Position numbers and translations under genes: made by a program. Under the pieces are notes generated by a model that worked only from the letters and a program-made list of their open reading frames with translations, ran no database searches and was not told the DNA's origin. From Plantago major (taxonomy: Eukaryota; Streptophyta; Magnoliopsida; Lamiales; Plantaginaceae): 64,000 nucleotides of DNA. Below, piece after piece: positions 45,033 to 58,208 of this stretch (positions are counted from its first letter, which is position 1; each line of letters starts with the position of its first letter). The stretch covers positions 49,522,677 to 49,586,676 of the forward strand of contig CM048839.1 of assembly GCA_026545765.1 (NCBI GenBank), in the 5' to 3' direction.

Positions 45033-48000
45033 CAACCTCTTTCTCCTTTATACGGGCCTGTTTGTTTAGCTCACTGATGGGTGATATACTATGCAGTACA
45101 AAAGCGGGTTCATTATTACTTCCTACACATCCAAATGCATGCCCTTCCACGGGAATTTTGAAGCCAGTTACATCCGGTTTCAAGACACCACCAGAACTTG
45201 TCACTAACGCAAGATCTTCTTTATGACTCAAACATTGGATATTTTTTTCAGAAATCCCAACGGGTGGTAATGGAGGGCGACTACCAGAGACTGAAGCAGA
45301 CATAAACCCATCGGGAGATTTGAACAAATTGGTAGGCTTCACAGGTGTGCTAGCACATACAATTGCACGTGACATAGGTGTGGTAGCATTGCATGATCCA
45401 GGAGCTTGGCTTCCAACAAAATTAGCTTTATTAGAATCAACCAACGGCGCAAATGATGACTGCTTTGATGCCTGGTCTTCAAGAATATCTAGGCTCTCAT
45501 TCCACTGGTCAAGTTCAGACCTGACCTTTGCAACTTCAGCTACCAATTTTGCTATTTGATCTCTCTGCTCAACATCACGAGCAACTAGTGTTTCATTCTC
45601 ACCTGCTACTTCTCACATTGGGAACGTTCATTCTTATATTTCATCTCCAGTTGTGATATTGCATCACCGCCGCTTTTAATTCACGATCAATTGAGGCCCG
45701 TACTATCTCGAATCCTCAAGTTGTTTCTTCATATTCATATTTGACTAGGTCAGGGTCTCGATCTCAAGCTCCTTCCCATTAACAAACCCTGCTACATTAT
45801 CAGAATCCTGCCTCATTCCATCAATTAGACGTCTTAACTCCTCATTTTGTAGAGTCAGCTCACTCAGTTGCCCATCTCTAACCGCAACATCCTTGTCGTA
45901 CACATGACAATCAATTACTTTACCCCCCTTTTTGGGATCGATCTCACTCTTGCGCCCCATGCTAATTTGATTATTCCCAAAAGCTGTGAGAGCATTTAAG
46001 CCACCCACACAATCAACATATCCAATAATAACACGTCCAGCAAATGATTCCGCTGGAGGGCCGAAAACAAGCATTTGTTCAAAGTCGCAATCCATTTTTT
46101 CTGGATCTCTCAAGCCTGACTTAACATCACCCGTACTCTTAACAGTACCCTCAGTACAAACACCACCCACCACAGGAGAGTCTTTCACATCCTCAACATG
46201 ACAGGTTGAAACTTGAAGGTTTTCGTCCACGTTAGTTTTAGATGTACCAGCGGAGCATGACCCGATCAGTTTTGGCATGCCGCGACATATACGTGGTAAC
46301 GCCGATTCTTGATGTCAAGGCCATTGGCCAAAGGAGGTTTGGGGTCAAGCAGCCTTATCTCACGGTATAGAGCAACAATGTTTGCATTAACGCCCTGTTA
46401 AGCACAACACAACCAAGAAGGGAAAAATAATAAATGTGAAGCATAGCCACCAAATACGCATAGCTAGTGGATGAAAATATAATTACCTTATTCTTATCAA
46501 TCTTGTCTTAGTCAACATCATACATCTCCTCAACTAGCTGCAGGAGGTTCCACTTTCTGAATCTTGGGAATCAAACTTTGTCCTCTCGTTCAGCTACCAC
46601 TGGGCTTATTTCACATAGCCAAAACTATTTCAATTATCCATGTCAAAAAAGTCAGGTAGACTTTGGCGGGGAAATAATCCTAACACACTAACAATACATC
46701 CGCATAAAAATAAAAACAAAAACTAGGATAACAATCAAGCATAAAAATAATGAATTAGGCATGTTACTACCATCAAGAAAATCGTGCAACCAGGTACTTT
46801 AAGGCTAGTGGCATTCCTAATACCGTCCAGCAGTATCTCCAACATATATCCACACCAATCGTAAGTGCAAATTTTATCGATCCGATCAATGTATCTAAGA
46901 AGGTGCCACGACACTGACAAATTGTTGTTTGGAGCAAACATCACAGACACTAAGAACATATGAACCAATCACGCAACATCTTCAGCTACATGAGGCTTAC
47001 TTTCATTGTCACGCCCAAAACCAAATCACTTTGGCGCGACCGGCCGTCTATTGTGAGATGGGCTCACGCCAAGACGAAGCCTCAATTTAATCCTCAAATG
47101 CAGTCAATTATCTCAGAGTGGTACAAACAGAGCATCTAAAATCCCATAAATAGTAATTACAAGTGGGTGTAAGGGTGAGCCTCATTGACACTTTTACCGG
47201 ATCAAGCAGAGTTTCAAAGATACATATATATACACACCGTATGATCACACATATACCAAAAGTTGCATGGCATAACAAACGTAACATTTCGGCTCAATCA
47301 GACATGATCCTATGGCCACTAGTATAAGTCCGGTGGCACAGAGGTCGGCTCACATAACATAAACATAATCCCCTACCAAAGGGGTAATATAACATAAGGG
47401 AGTACTCCAGCTAGACAAAATCCCCGAAGGGCACATAACAATTCATAGTCACAACCGAGCTCAAATCCACGACACTCTAATTCTCGAAGGAACGGTCTAC
47501 AGTACCTAAAATGTGAAAAACGGTAACTTACTAAACTCATACGAAGACTTAAAAGAACTCAAAGAAATTAAAAGAAACTAAATGGAGAAAAAGAAGCACA
47601 CAGCTAGGTTTGAACCAAAGGCCTCCCATTAACACAACTCATTCTTCTGCCACTCAACCACATGCGTAGATGTTTACATTTCGGCCCAGAAAAGTTATTT
47701 GACGGTTGAACCCGCTGTTTATTAACTAATTTACAAATGCCGCCCAACTCAAATTCTCCAATGGTGGTCCTTTAAATCTCGCAAATTTTCACTTAAGTTC
47801 CTACGTTTTAAAACTCTTCAAGGTCGGTTTTTAACCAAGATCAATCTAGGGTTCAGAACTGCCTACACATCAACCTCTAACCAAACAACACAAGAACAAC
47901 AACAACCGACCACGATTCACAAACCCAAATCCAATTCAAAACTCTGGTTTACAAACCCAACTCACAATCAATCCGTTTAATCCAGTAAAGTTTATGGTTA

Positions 48001-50413
48001 AGGCATCCTCAATCCAACGAACCCACAAGTAATGATCAAATCCGGAAGCAAAGGGGTATCATAGGAAATGAGCATCAAGCTCGAACAAGGGATGAGAGAC
48101 ATAAGATTGAAATAAGAAGTCATCAACTCACCTTACCCGGTTGAAGGAACAACAGAATCCACAAGAAATCAGTAGAAGCAAGAGATACGGCGCCAGAAAG
48201 GAAGAAGAAGAAAGAACTAGTTTTCTTTATACTGGACTCAAGATTCTGAAGTAGTAGTATTTAAATACCCTTTTCCCCACTACTAAAAGCAAACAAATAC
48301 TTTTAGGAAAATAATCTCCCCAAATTATGAATCTGGCATAATACACTTCCAAAGACGAGCTTAGAAAAATTTCTGGTTATTACATTCATCCATGTTGCTT
48401 TTTTTAGCAAGTAAGTCAAGAATCTTAGACTTCACCATCAAGAATGAATCTTCAGATCTCCTAGGCCAGTTTCGCGCCACGAATGGGATAGAGTCAGTTG
48501 GCCCATTTCCTATGTGTATCGGTACAGACCCATCACGCACACCAAAAATCAACTCTATGTCGTCTCTTCTTGGGCATACTATCTTTGAGCCGAACTGGAA
48601 CCCATCCGTATTGGGTATCTTTCGGGCAATGGCCCTCTTAACAATTTCAGATATCAGAGCATCTGACTTCCTGTACATATTGATTTCAGCAGTTCCCATC
48701 GATAGTGCTGCCTGTACAAAGAGAAAGAAAGGAGTTCTCCGGATTGCAACCATATGTGGTTCGCGTAATCTTAATTTCTGAAGTTCCCTTATGGTTGTCT
48801 GCATATTACACCTATAGTGTGGATGCGCCCTATCTGTAAAGAAAATTATGCGATTTTACCATTAATATCAAAAATTCATACCGTCTCATCCTGATATAAT
48901 ATATAATCTGAAAAAGAGAAATACCTTTGGACTGTCTGGGAGCTCTGCCAACTTTCACACCTGTTCGGATCGAATATGAGGACCCTGTCCTATATGTTTC
49001 ATTATCGCTTTTTCCTTGTGACAGCTTAGCCATTCCACCACGCTGCCTAGCCCGTTTCATTGCTGTGTAATAAACTTACAAATTAAACGGTATGGCTTAA
49101 ATGTAAGAATATAGAAGATGCATTGTTTCCAAACAATAGATTAAAAGGCATAACGAGGTAGACTATTTATTTTAAACCATACCTCGGGGTTTAGCGCACA
49201 ATGTTACATCCATCAGTATTGTAGCTCTGTAAATCTTCTAAACATATGGGGGGAAGATATCAAAATGACACTCAGCTCCTAGTAAGCTTTATTAACATTC
49301 GTTGTTCCCATGTACCAGACGATCCAGTATCAAATTCTAGCGACGTGTCAATGATCTCATCCTTGTCGCCATCAATATCTACTATGCTTAATTCATTAGT
49401 TCCAATTAAAATTTGTTGATATGCATATGTGAGTTGGTTTGTGAAGTTAATATTACCTGTCTCAACTACATTCACCTCTCGCTGCCTTTTGTTACGAAGT
49501 TTTATCCGTACAACAGGCGTATCGTCTAAACATATGCACAAATCGGGAAATCATAAAAGAAGCTCCTTCGGAATAAGATTTGTAATATTGAACATGGCAA
49601 CAAGTTATTAACAATTAATTTCACTAACCATTGTAAGACAATCGTCCCTTAAGTAGAGCTGGGAAACTTGAACGAGCCACAGCTAATCGTAATACCACAT
49701 CAGTTTACATGACATAATCCATTAATTAGGTGAACGTATGAATAAATCTTCGCAAAATAATAGTTTAAGGTGGCTCGGTGTTGACAGTAAGTACACGTTA
49801 GCAGAATAAATCAATAGAGACCAAATTATATACCAAATACAAAATGTTAAGTTATTTACCACTCAAATTTTGCATACGCCCAGGTCTTTCTGCATTGGGA
49901 CCAACATCTACAAAATTGCAAAAGATACATGTTTAATTCAAAAATAAAATATAGAACGACGGAAAAATATGATTTAGTAAAATCGTTTAACTGCGTCTGG
50001 TCATTGTAGACTTCTTTGAGTTGTGGCTACTGTCCTCTAATGTCAAATCGTTATCTGAGTCATCAACATATTCACTATCTGGTAATGCAACACAACACAC
50101 TTTAAATTACATAACTACATATAATAATTTTGGAGAAAACAAGGCAACTACGTATTATAACCTGACTCTCCGTTGTAGGAATAATCCGATGTGTCAGAAT
50201 CGTCCGTCATGACGTTGCTCTTGCCATTACCTCGGATAGTTCCTTCACCTGCAATAGGAGTCCACATAGAAAATAAGTGACTTCATTGATGGGCAGCAAT
50301 CGAAGGGAATACAACAGCAATAATTGACATCTTTTTATGGGAGTTGGCTTCAATGAAGCTCCACGGCGGATTCGAACATGGCTGGGCACTTCCTGGTCTT
50401 CTCTGAACTCCAT
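45026..50413 (-). pseudogene. decayed DUF1985/Ulp1-associated-type gene, copy 2 (3' end lost)
   Basis: Same exon-like pieces as copy 1: 50,207-50,413, 49,272-49,541, 48,830-49,060, 48,361-48,804, 46,735-47,006, and the coiled-coil part 45,745-46,278 and 45,026-45,546. The last ORF runs through the junction into the LTR, ending KEVEKSGTREIHSSA (44,995-45,546), so it is a host-LTR chimera. It lacks the C-terminal segment found in copy 1 (13,852-14,035). Several small indels against copy 1 lie in the coiled-coil region near 45,665-45,715 and 46,303-46,312. Confidence 0.5.
47007..48384 (-). mobile_element. solo LTR, copy 2
   Basis: Same insert as 16,021-17,420, flanked by the same TTCAT (47,002-47,006 and 48,385-48,389). 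It is 22 bp shorter through several small deletions between about 47,455 and 48,192. Confidence 0.82.
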
Positions 50414-50440
50414 TCTTCCAGATTTGTTAGCTGCAGTACC

Positions 50441-51431
50441 ACTGGCTTTTTTTTTTTTTGTTCAGTACCTTTGGCTTTGTTCTGTGTATATTGATTGATT
50501 AGGCGTTGGTTACAACAAGTGGGTGGTTAGCATTTAATGAAAGGCGTGGGTTACATATTAATTGTATCGGGAGCATAAGTAATAATTTGGGCTTGGGCTA
50601 CACTACATCATAGGGACTGCAGTTTTTAGGGGGGAGCTAGTTTGTATAGGATTTGTAGCTAAAAAAATGACTACAAAAAGTGGATGTGGCCACACAGATT
50701 TTTCTCCAGACAGTGTATTGGAGATTGAGCTCCCCCAAGATCACCGAAGGAGAAGATCGAAAATTCTTCTCCAAATGAGTGATAATTTAAGTGATAGCAA
50801 TAAGTCCCACTATTTAGTAAATAATCCCTTTTAATGTTTGAATTCTGAAATTGGACTGTACAGTTGTGCATAATCAGCATTTAATGCTCCTGCAACCCAC
50901 CCTAGTAGAGTTCGGAAAAGTATTTGGAGCTATGACATATAAGTGGACCAAAAGTAGGATCCAATAATGAGTTTTATGGACTGGGCCAGTAGTGGACTAA
51001 AATTGGGTTGGTTACTACAAATTTGAGTCCACGTGTAGGATTGAATATCAATAAATCCAATGAATAACATAGATAATTATTTTTGTACTTCTACATCATT
51101 TTTTACTACAGTAATTCTTCTAAGAGACCGTCTTTGTAAAAAGACTAAAAAGAACAACAAACATCATACTTATACTTAATAACATCAGTCCGTCACTAAG
51201 GTATATAAATATTTGAGACGGAACTTGAAAAAGTAATCGAATATTACAATATGGAGTTTATTCTTCTTTTCTAACTATAGTCCCAAGTTGATACGGTAGA
51301 TTTTTATTACAATAACAAGTTTATTCGAGTAGTTTCGCTTTATTACAATAACAAGTTTATAACTATAGTCCCAAGTTGATACGGTAGATTTTTAACCTTG
51401 TGAAGTTGGCTGATCCATACGTTGGGGCAAC
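50441..51431. other. intergenic stretch, copy of 19,487-20,461
   Basis: No gene seen. It keeps the nested direct repeats near 51,271-51,394. Just before it, copy 2 reads TTAGCTGCAGTACCACTGG where copy 1 lacks several of these bases. Confidence 0.5.
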
Positions 51432-52232
51432 TTAAAAGTTGTTACCAGAAAGATCAAGAAAGGTAAGATTGCTGAGTTGGCTGATCCATGTTGGAGCAAC
51501 TTGCAAGTGATTATCAGAAAGATCAAGTATAGCAAGAGAAGAGGAAAAATTGACTTCATTTACAGGTGGGCTAATCGACTGGAGATTGCATTCTTCGAGG
51601 TAGAGCTCAATTAGAGAGGGAAGTGTGCGTATCCCCTGTTCCCAATTCAAACCTCCGTTGAACCATACACCGGTCATATCCAGGCGCTCCAGATCGAAAA
51701 GGCGAGACAACCATTCGAGACTATCCACATTGAGATCAGGACTCCAACCTCTCAAACCTAGAGTGCGTAAACTTGAAAGATCCCCAAGGGTGTGGGGAAT
51801 AGTTCCTTCAAATCCCGCGTAAGATAAATTCAGGTACTCCAGCCTTGCAAATGACCCAAAGAAGGGAGGGATTGCTGCTTCAAATGCGTTCATGCTCAGG
51901 TCAAGATATCTTAGGTGCGTTAGATTCGTCAAGGAAGGATCAAAGCTTCCATATATGCGTGATTCTTGATCTCCGCGAAGATGGAGTTCAAGAACATGAC
52001 CTGTCAAGTTGTCGCAAACAACATGTTCCCACATGCAGCAATCAACTTGAGGGTTCCAAGAAGAGAGCAGTGCATTGTTGGGATCTATCACATACTGCTT
52101 GAAACTCAAAAGCGCTTGCATTTCAGTATTGTGACAGATATCACCACCGTTTCCTCTGCAATAACTTATGTAGAAGGATGTTACGGTGAGAATAAGTAAG
52201 AGAAATCGAAATATTCGAAGGATAGGCATCAT
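51432..52232 (-). pseudogene. LRR receptor-like protein, truncated, copy 2
   Basis: The 266-residue product is the same as that of copy 1, including the premature stop inside an LRR and the signal peptide. The absence of any coding change, while other parts of the copies differ, is noteworthy; it may reflect a recent duplication or local sequence correction. It lacks the remaining LRRs and the membrane anchor, as in copy 1. Confidence 0.8.
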
Positions 52233-52315
52233 TTAATCAGGAGAGTATATATTGTGTGTAAGGAAGGAAGGCACTTGTTGGTGTACAATGAAACCATAAG
52301 GGATTGGTGGTTGCA

Positions 52316-52323
52316 TATTTATA
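52316..52323 (-). promoter_or_regulatory. TATA box of the RLP gene, copy 2
   Basis: TATAAATA on the minus strand about 85 bp above the start at 52,232, as in copy 1. Confidence 0.55.
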
Positions 52324-53317
52324 CTGTACTGGATTAGTAGCGTTCTCTTTCTCTAGTCACACAGTCAAAATTGAGGATGTATCATGATAAAATCATGAGA
52401 GGATTGCAAAGCCATGTTTATAACAAAGACTTGACTGCTTAATTAAATACAATACCTACTTGAGAATTTAGATGTGGGACATGGAAAAGAACAAAGAAGA
52501 TAACAGTGATCACAATGGTACAAGTTTCTTATCAAGGAATTAATCCTCGAGATATTGATAAGGATGATCTTATGAGTCATGAATTGTGACAATTTCAAAG
52601 ATTTTCAAGTTTGATCAATAATGTCAAAGGAGAAGACTGCAAAAACTTGGACTCAATTAAATGCAAGCCAATTAATAAGATTGATATTTAGAGCAAAACT
52701 TGGTGTAAAGTCCTCCAGTATTTAAAGTTCTTTTCCAACCTCATATGAACAGAAATATATGATTTTCAGGAAATGTCTATTATGCATGTCCATTAGCAAT
52801 ACTGTTTACAAACATTTTCAAAATCGAATACGGTCGAGTCTAGTCTGGGTCGGGTATTTGATGGGTTCGGGTGTAAAACCCGACTCATATCCATAGTTAA
52901 ATAAATAGTCAGGTGTTTGTGAGTTCGGGACACATTCGAATTGAGTGCTACCCAATTACAAGACTATCTGAACTTAAGCCATTTAAAATTAAAATATAAT
53001 TGTAAATTATGGGTATGGAGGTGATGTTTAGCATTACCTTATCAGTCCGAACCCAATTGAGTTCCATCGTGACCGAAAATGCCACCTTTGTCCAATGCAT
53101 GAATTTCAATTTATATTGATATATAATGCATAATATTAAGTTTCCACGCTACATAATATAAATATCTTTAAATTCATTTCAAACTATAAATTTTTATTTC
53201 ACTTGTGTAGTAGGGATATGATCTATTGTCAAGTTTATGGAGGTATTTTTTTAAAAACTTTTACTCTAAGACCTAAATGTAATGGGTTAAAATGCTATAA
53301 TAAATAAATGTAATTTA
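52324..53317. other. AT-rich intergenic stretch, copy of 21,354-22,347
   Basis: No gene seen; it matches copy 1 almost base for base. Confidence 0.5.
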
Positions 53318-53547
53318 CTCCTTCGTCCCGGGTTCAACTTCCCGCGAGTCCGTATACAAGTTTTAAGAGAAAAGTGAACACATTAAATATGGGAGATAAT
53401 AATAAAGTAGGAAAGCGATTGAAAGAAAGTAGGTTATATAAATGATAAAAGACGGTAAATATTTTACATTTAATGAGGGATGGGAATTAGAAATTACTAG
53501 GACGTACAAAAATGAAACGTGAGAAGTTGAAATCGGGACGGGTGGAG
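53318..53547. mobile_element. Stowaway-like MITE, copy 2
   Basis: Same termini and TA flanks as 22,348-22,576. The interior differs near 53,420-53,460, where copy 2 reads GAAAGAAAGTAGGTTATATA and copy 1 has GAGTAAAGTAGAAGAGACAA. Confidence 0.73.
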
Positions 53548-54282
53548 TACTATATAACGTTACCGGCTCAATCAAGATCAACCATTGGACCGGTCCGTCA
53601 TTTTTTAGAGTCGACCGGCTCAGCATCCGGTTCCGGCTTTTAAAAGATATCCAGAGAGTGACAGGCAGCACCCGGCCGGACATGAATTCCCAAATTGCAT
53701 GAGCTAATCGATGAGTCCACAGAGTTTGGGGCAGCAACTCTTGCAATCACTTTGTTGATGGTCGAATAAAGGTTGTTGCTTTCTTGTTTTCAGTTATTTT
53801 TATTATGCTCAAAGTTGTTTCTTTTATGTATTTCTTCCTTGTTTTCTCAATGTTTAGCTTCTATTTTTTTTTTTTTTTTTTTTTTTTGCCACTTCCTGCA
53901 AAAGTATGTCAATTTTCTTCTGAAAGTCAACTTTGCTCAGTTTTAGGGGGTTTGTGAGAAAGGTATGGTCGAGTAAAGTTGTCGCTTCTGTTGAGCATTT
54001 GAATTCGATTATTCTGCAGTTTCTTTCTTTTCTGTGCCCGTAGCTTGTAGGTTTTAACTGGCATTCTGTTTCTGTTAATTCATATCAATTTTCTCCTGAA
54101 AGTCTAGTTTGCTCAGGTTTGTTAGTGTGTGTGAAATGTTGTTTTGCAAGTGGTGCTTGAAGGTTCAACCCGTACAAAGGTTGGGGTAGGGTGGGCATGT
54201 TGGCTTTTATTGTATTTTAGCGGATATTTTGTTATAGAACATGCGACCTAGATGTGGCTTGTCCCTTTTTTGATAATATATA

Positions 54283-54513
54283 CTGCTCCGTCCCGGACTC
54301 AACATCCCATTGGTCAGGGCACAGATTTTAAGTGAAGAATAAAAAAAGTAGGAGAGATGAGAATTAAGTAGAAAAGAGAGTGAATAAAGTATGAGAGTGT
54401 GAATGAAGTAAAAAAGATAGTGAATAAAGTAGGAGAGATAGTATTATAATAATGATAGTGGGGTATAAAACTTTCCAAATTAGGAAGGGGAAGTTGATTC
54501 GGAACGGAGGGAG
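54283..54513. mobile_element. second Stowaway-like MITE, copy 2
   Basis: Same as 23,312-23,542, 231 bp, flanked by TA; no difference noticed. Confidence 0.77.
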
Positions 54514-54911
54514 TATCTTGTTTCATCTGAATATAAATTAGTTTGCCTTCTCTTTCTCATGTGTGTATGTCTGAGGCGGAGTAGAAAAACATAGAGGTAG
54601 ATATGAAAGTTGATGTGGGAGGGTTTGTAGCTATCCATCTCTTCATAAGTTGGGTTGTTGGCCGTGTCTGGGGAACAAGTCGATGAATGACTAAGTTAAT
54701 TGAATCTTCAGCTATGAGACACAGGAAGGGTCAGGTCCAAGCAGAATGTGCAGACATTGCTTCAACGGAAACTAGTTACATTTCGTTGGATTATACATGC
54801 ATGAAGTGGTTGTCTCTAGAGAAAAGCGTTTGAACTAGTTACATGAATTCATTTAGATGCATAGCCTGCTATTCAGTTTTACTAGTATATTAATGAGATT
54901 CCCATATTTTT

Positions 54912-55046
54912 ATGGCAAACTTTTCCAGAAAAAAGGAAGCTTGGAAGTTCACTATTAATTTTGGGAACTTGTGGTGGTGGTGATGTTCTGGCATTGGATG
55001 TTTCTGCTGGCCAGTTGAAATGGAGAGTTAGAAACTGCCATCCAGG
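54912..55046 (+). pseudogene. orphan WD-repeat exon, copy 2 (frameshifted)
   Basis: Matches 23,941-24,077, but the A run after TTTTCCAG is two bases shorter, so the frame after MANFSRKK moves and the DVLALDVSAGQLK blade is no longer in frame with the ATG. Confidence 0.48.
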
Positions 55047-55872
55047 GTCAGATCTCTCGCCTTGTTTGTATATGTTGTTGGCTTAAATTTAACATGGTGA
55101 TATGTTTCGTGCAACTTATGCCAAGTGAATGCTTTTAATGAAAAATGACTTGTTGTATGCCAAGATTCTAGTTGAATGCAGCCATATGCATCTAAGTAGC
55201 TCAATTCTTTGAATGCTAGTAGCCGTTGTTAGCTTATTGTGCAAAACACACGTTATGGTTTTGGTCTTTATGTTTCTTTTTTGCGGAGCATGGCATTTAG
55301 TAACTTGAAAAAGTAGGAATTAATGTGGTTATAGCAAAGTGTGTGGCAATCATATTTGGTATATTTGTGATATTGATAAGGGCTGTTTTCCGTGTAATAG
55401 ATCAATGTTGGTAAATAGATACCGTACTTCTGCCCAATACTACTTGTTTCTAGAAAACAGGAACTAGTTGCGACTGAATTCACTGATATGAATACATGAT
55501 AACTATCACACCAGTACACCACTAAACTAGAATGTAAAAAGCCTGTAAGGAAAGGACAAGTTCGGGCGTTCCTTAGTTACTCCCTTAATTAGGAATATTT
55601 TTTTAATAATTATATTTATTTTTATATTGAAGGAATAAGCAGCTAGAATGGACTACCTTTTATTTGGATGCTCCACAATAAAATAAATTAATATTGTAGG
55701 TGCCTGAATGAGTTATCTCACTGTGGAGGAATATGAGACAAATGCTGTCTAGTGTCTACCACTTACAAGCTAGGAATCTAAGCATCCTTCAATCATCAAA
55801 ACAAACTCATCTCCAATAATTATTATACACAAAAGAATTCAGAGTTTACTTGAGCAAACATGCTTTTGCCCT
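55047..55872. other. AT-rich stretch, copy of 24,078-24,903
   Basis: No gene seen. Confidence 0.45.
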
Positions 55873-57502
55873 TTAGACTATTGTACATGCGTTTGGATTT
55901 TCCTCACTAAACATTGATGTAACATTGCCATTTCCTTGGTTTCCATTGTAATACTCCTGATTGAAGTTATCCGCTCTAAAATAAGGCGAGTAATAACTCG
56001 GCGGAGTTGGGGAACCATAATGTGGGTTAAAACTTGGTGGAGGCCGGGAATATGCATATTCAGCCGTGTAAGGTGATGGCCTGTATTTGTTGTAGTTGTA
56101 CTCCCGTGTTTCTGCAGGGTTTGGTGATGGCCTGTATGTGTTGTTGATGTACTCCCGTGTCTCTGTAGGGCGTGTTTCTACAGGGCCCGGTGATGGTCTA
56201 TATGTGTTGTTGCTGTACTCCCGCATCTCTGTAGGCCGTGTTTCTATAGGGCCTGGTGATGGTCTGTATGTGTTACTGTACTGCCGTGTCTCTGTAGGGC
56301 GTGTTTCTATAGGAGCTGACTGTGGTCTGTATCTAATGTTATTGTACTCCTGCGTCTCTGTAGGTCTTGTCTCTATGGGGCTCGGTGATGGTCTGTATGT
56401 ATTGTAGTTGTACTCCCGTGACTCTCTAGGCTCGGAATCAACCTGTCTTCCATAGTTTGTGTTATAACTTGGTGGAGGTCGAGGATATGCATATTCTGTG
56501 ACATAGGCTGATGGCTTGTAGGTGTTGTAGTTGTGACTCACTGAAATCGGTTGAGGTGGTTGAGGAGACTCCTCCCTAAATCTTGGAACCCCGGGGTGTG
56601 CCCAGGGTCCAGTGCGATCCTCAGATGGTTCTGGTTGTTGAGGTGGCTCCCTTCTAAATGTCGAAACTCTAGGGGGTGCCCATGTTCTGTTGTATGCTCT
56701 GGGTGTTTCAGGTGGTTGGGGAGGCGCCTGTCTATGTCTTGGATCTTCAGGATGGGTCCACGGTCCACCGCACTTTGGTAAACATTTTGATTATAGGCGT
56801 ATCCGTGGTCTGGCGGGTAGTGATATACAACATGAACTTCTCCACCGTTCGTTGGTATAGACGGTTGGCTATGATTCGTGGTGGCACCAGTTGACTCGGG
56901 CGAGGGATTTGGCTCGTGGTGGATTTTCAGTTGGAGGTGGTTCATTTGGTGGATCTTGCGTTGGCACTTGCTCTGTTTGTTGTGGTTCCGCAGCTTGGTT
57001 GGTGGTGGTCTCTGATGGTGGTGCTCCTCCTCCGGGCTCCGCCTTCTGGTGGTGCTTCTGATTTTTGATCTGCTGATTGCTCAGATTGTTCTGAATGCAA
57101 ACAAATCACCGCACTTTTCTTGTCTTCTTAATGGCCTTAATTATTTTGTCCGGATCCGCCCACCGACTATTGTTAATTTTTGCTGAGGGAAATCGACGAG
57201 AGCTCTGTTATACCTGCAGCCAGGCAAGTTGCAATCTTGTAGTAAGAATGATGCTCTTTTGAAACTAGGTAAAACGTTCATGTAGCGTTGGTGCTTACCA
57301 ATGATGCCATGTAAAGCCTTCTTGATCTTCTGAACGCATCCCTTACAGTCCATCCGGACCTTGATCTCCGTGACTCGAGGTCTCTGTGATTTAGTGAAAG
57401 ATCAATTACTAGACATGTAGAACGAAAATGATTCTATACAGCTTAACTAAAATGCAAGTGTTGATTGATGCATACAAAACATACCTCTGGTTGAGAAGCC
57501 AT
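55873..57502 (-). pseudogene. HIPP gene, copy 2, frame broken in exon 3
   Basis: Exon 1 (57,485-57,502) and exon 2 (57,299-57,383, with MDCKGC) are intact. Exon 3 (55,873-57,213) differs from copy 1 by several small deletions: one base near 57,198, one near 57,163, one near 57,115, one base at each of two sites near 57,028-57,043, two bases near 56,916, and a one-base change at 56,769-56,774. The total is not a multiple of three. The repeat region and CTIV end stay open from 56,541 down but out of frame with the HMA domain. Either this copy is dead, or these deletions are sequence errors; all lie in a 450-bp stretch. Confidence 0.75.
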
Positions 57503-58207
57503 TGAGGAATATAATGAAAGGAAGTAGAAGAGAATTAAGGAAGCTGTTTTTGTATAATGGTGGAATGAGAGGGAATGGAGAATCAAATATATGGGAAGCA
57601 TATGTGCATGGAAATGGAATATTGAAAAGTAAATGAATTGTGGGACATGTAACGAATCTCACTCTTTCCAATTTTTGTCTTGCGGTGTTTTACTTTCCTA
57701 GCTAATTGTAAATAGATAGGATTGATTTTACATTCGAATTCGATTATCCTGTGCGTGCGTGCGTGTGTTTATTGAATTTTAGATGAATATCAACTTAAAA
57801 ATAAATTAATATGAGATGGGTTGCTCTCAATACTCGTAATGGATGGTTTCCAAATGTGTCCGAGAGTAGGCCATCACATTCACATGATCACATCTATGAG
57901 AAGTACTACCGGATTAGAACGACATTCATTCGGAACCACCGTTGTCCGAGATTGTGATGGTCATACGCCTCCCTGCTTCGTGACACGTGTTCGAATGCTG
58001 ATGGAGAGACATGATACCGAATTTGACGGAGATACGTCCTCTAGACGTGACCTATAAACATTAAAATCTTAAGTGACTAAGTTAAATAATTAAGACATGG
58101 CTAGCTTATAAGTCATTTAGTTTAAACAGATTTGTTTAAGACAGACTAGCCAAATAGACTAAAGGAGCATTGTGACCGAGAGTAATACTTGGGCAGATCT
58201 ATACCTT
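57503..58207. other. HIPP upstream region, copy of 26,543-27,244
   Basis: No gene seen. Copy 2 differs near 58,024 (GACGGAGATACG against GTGGAGAATCG in copy 1). Confidence 0.4.
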
Positions 58208-58208
58208 A

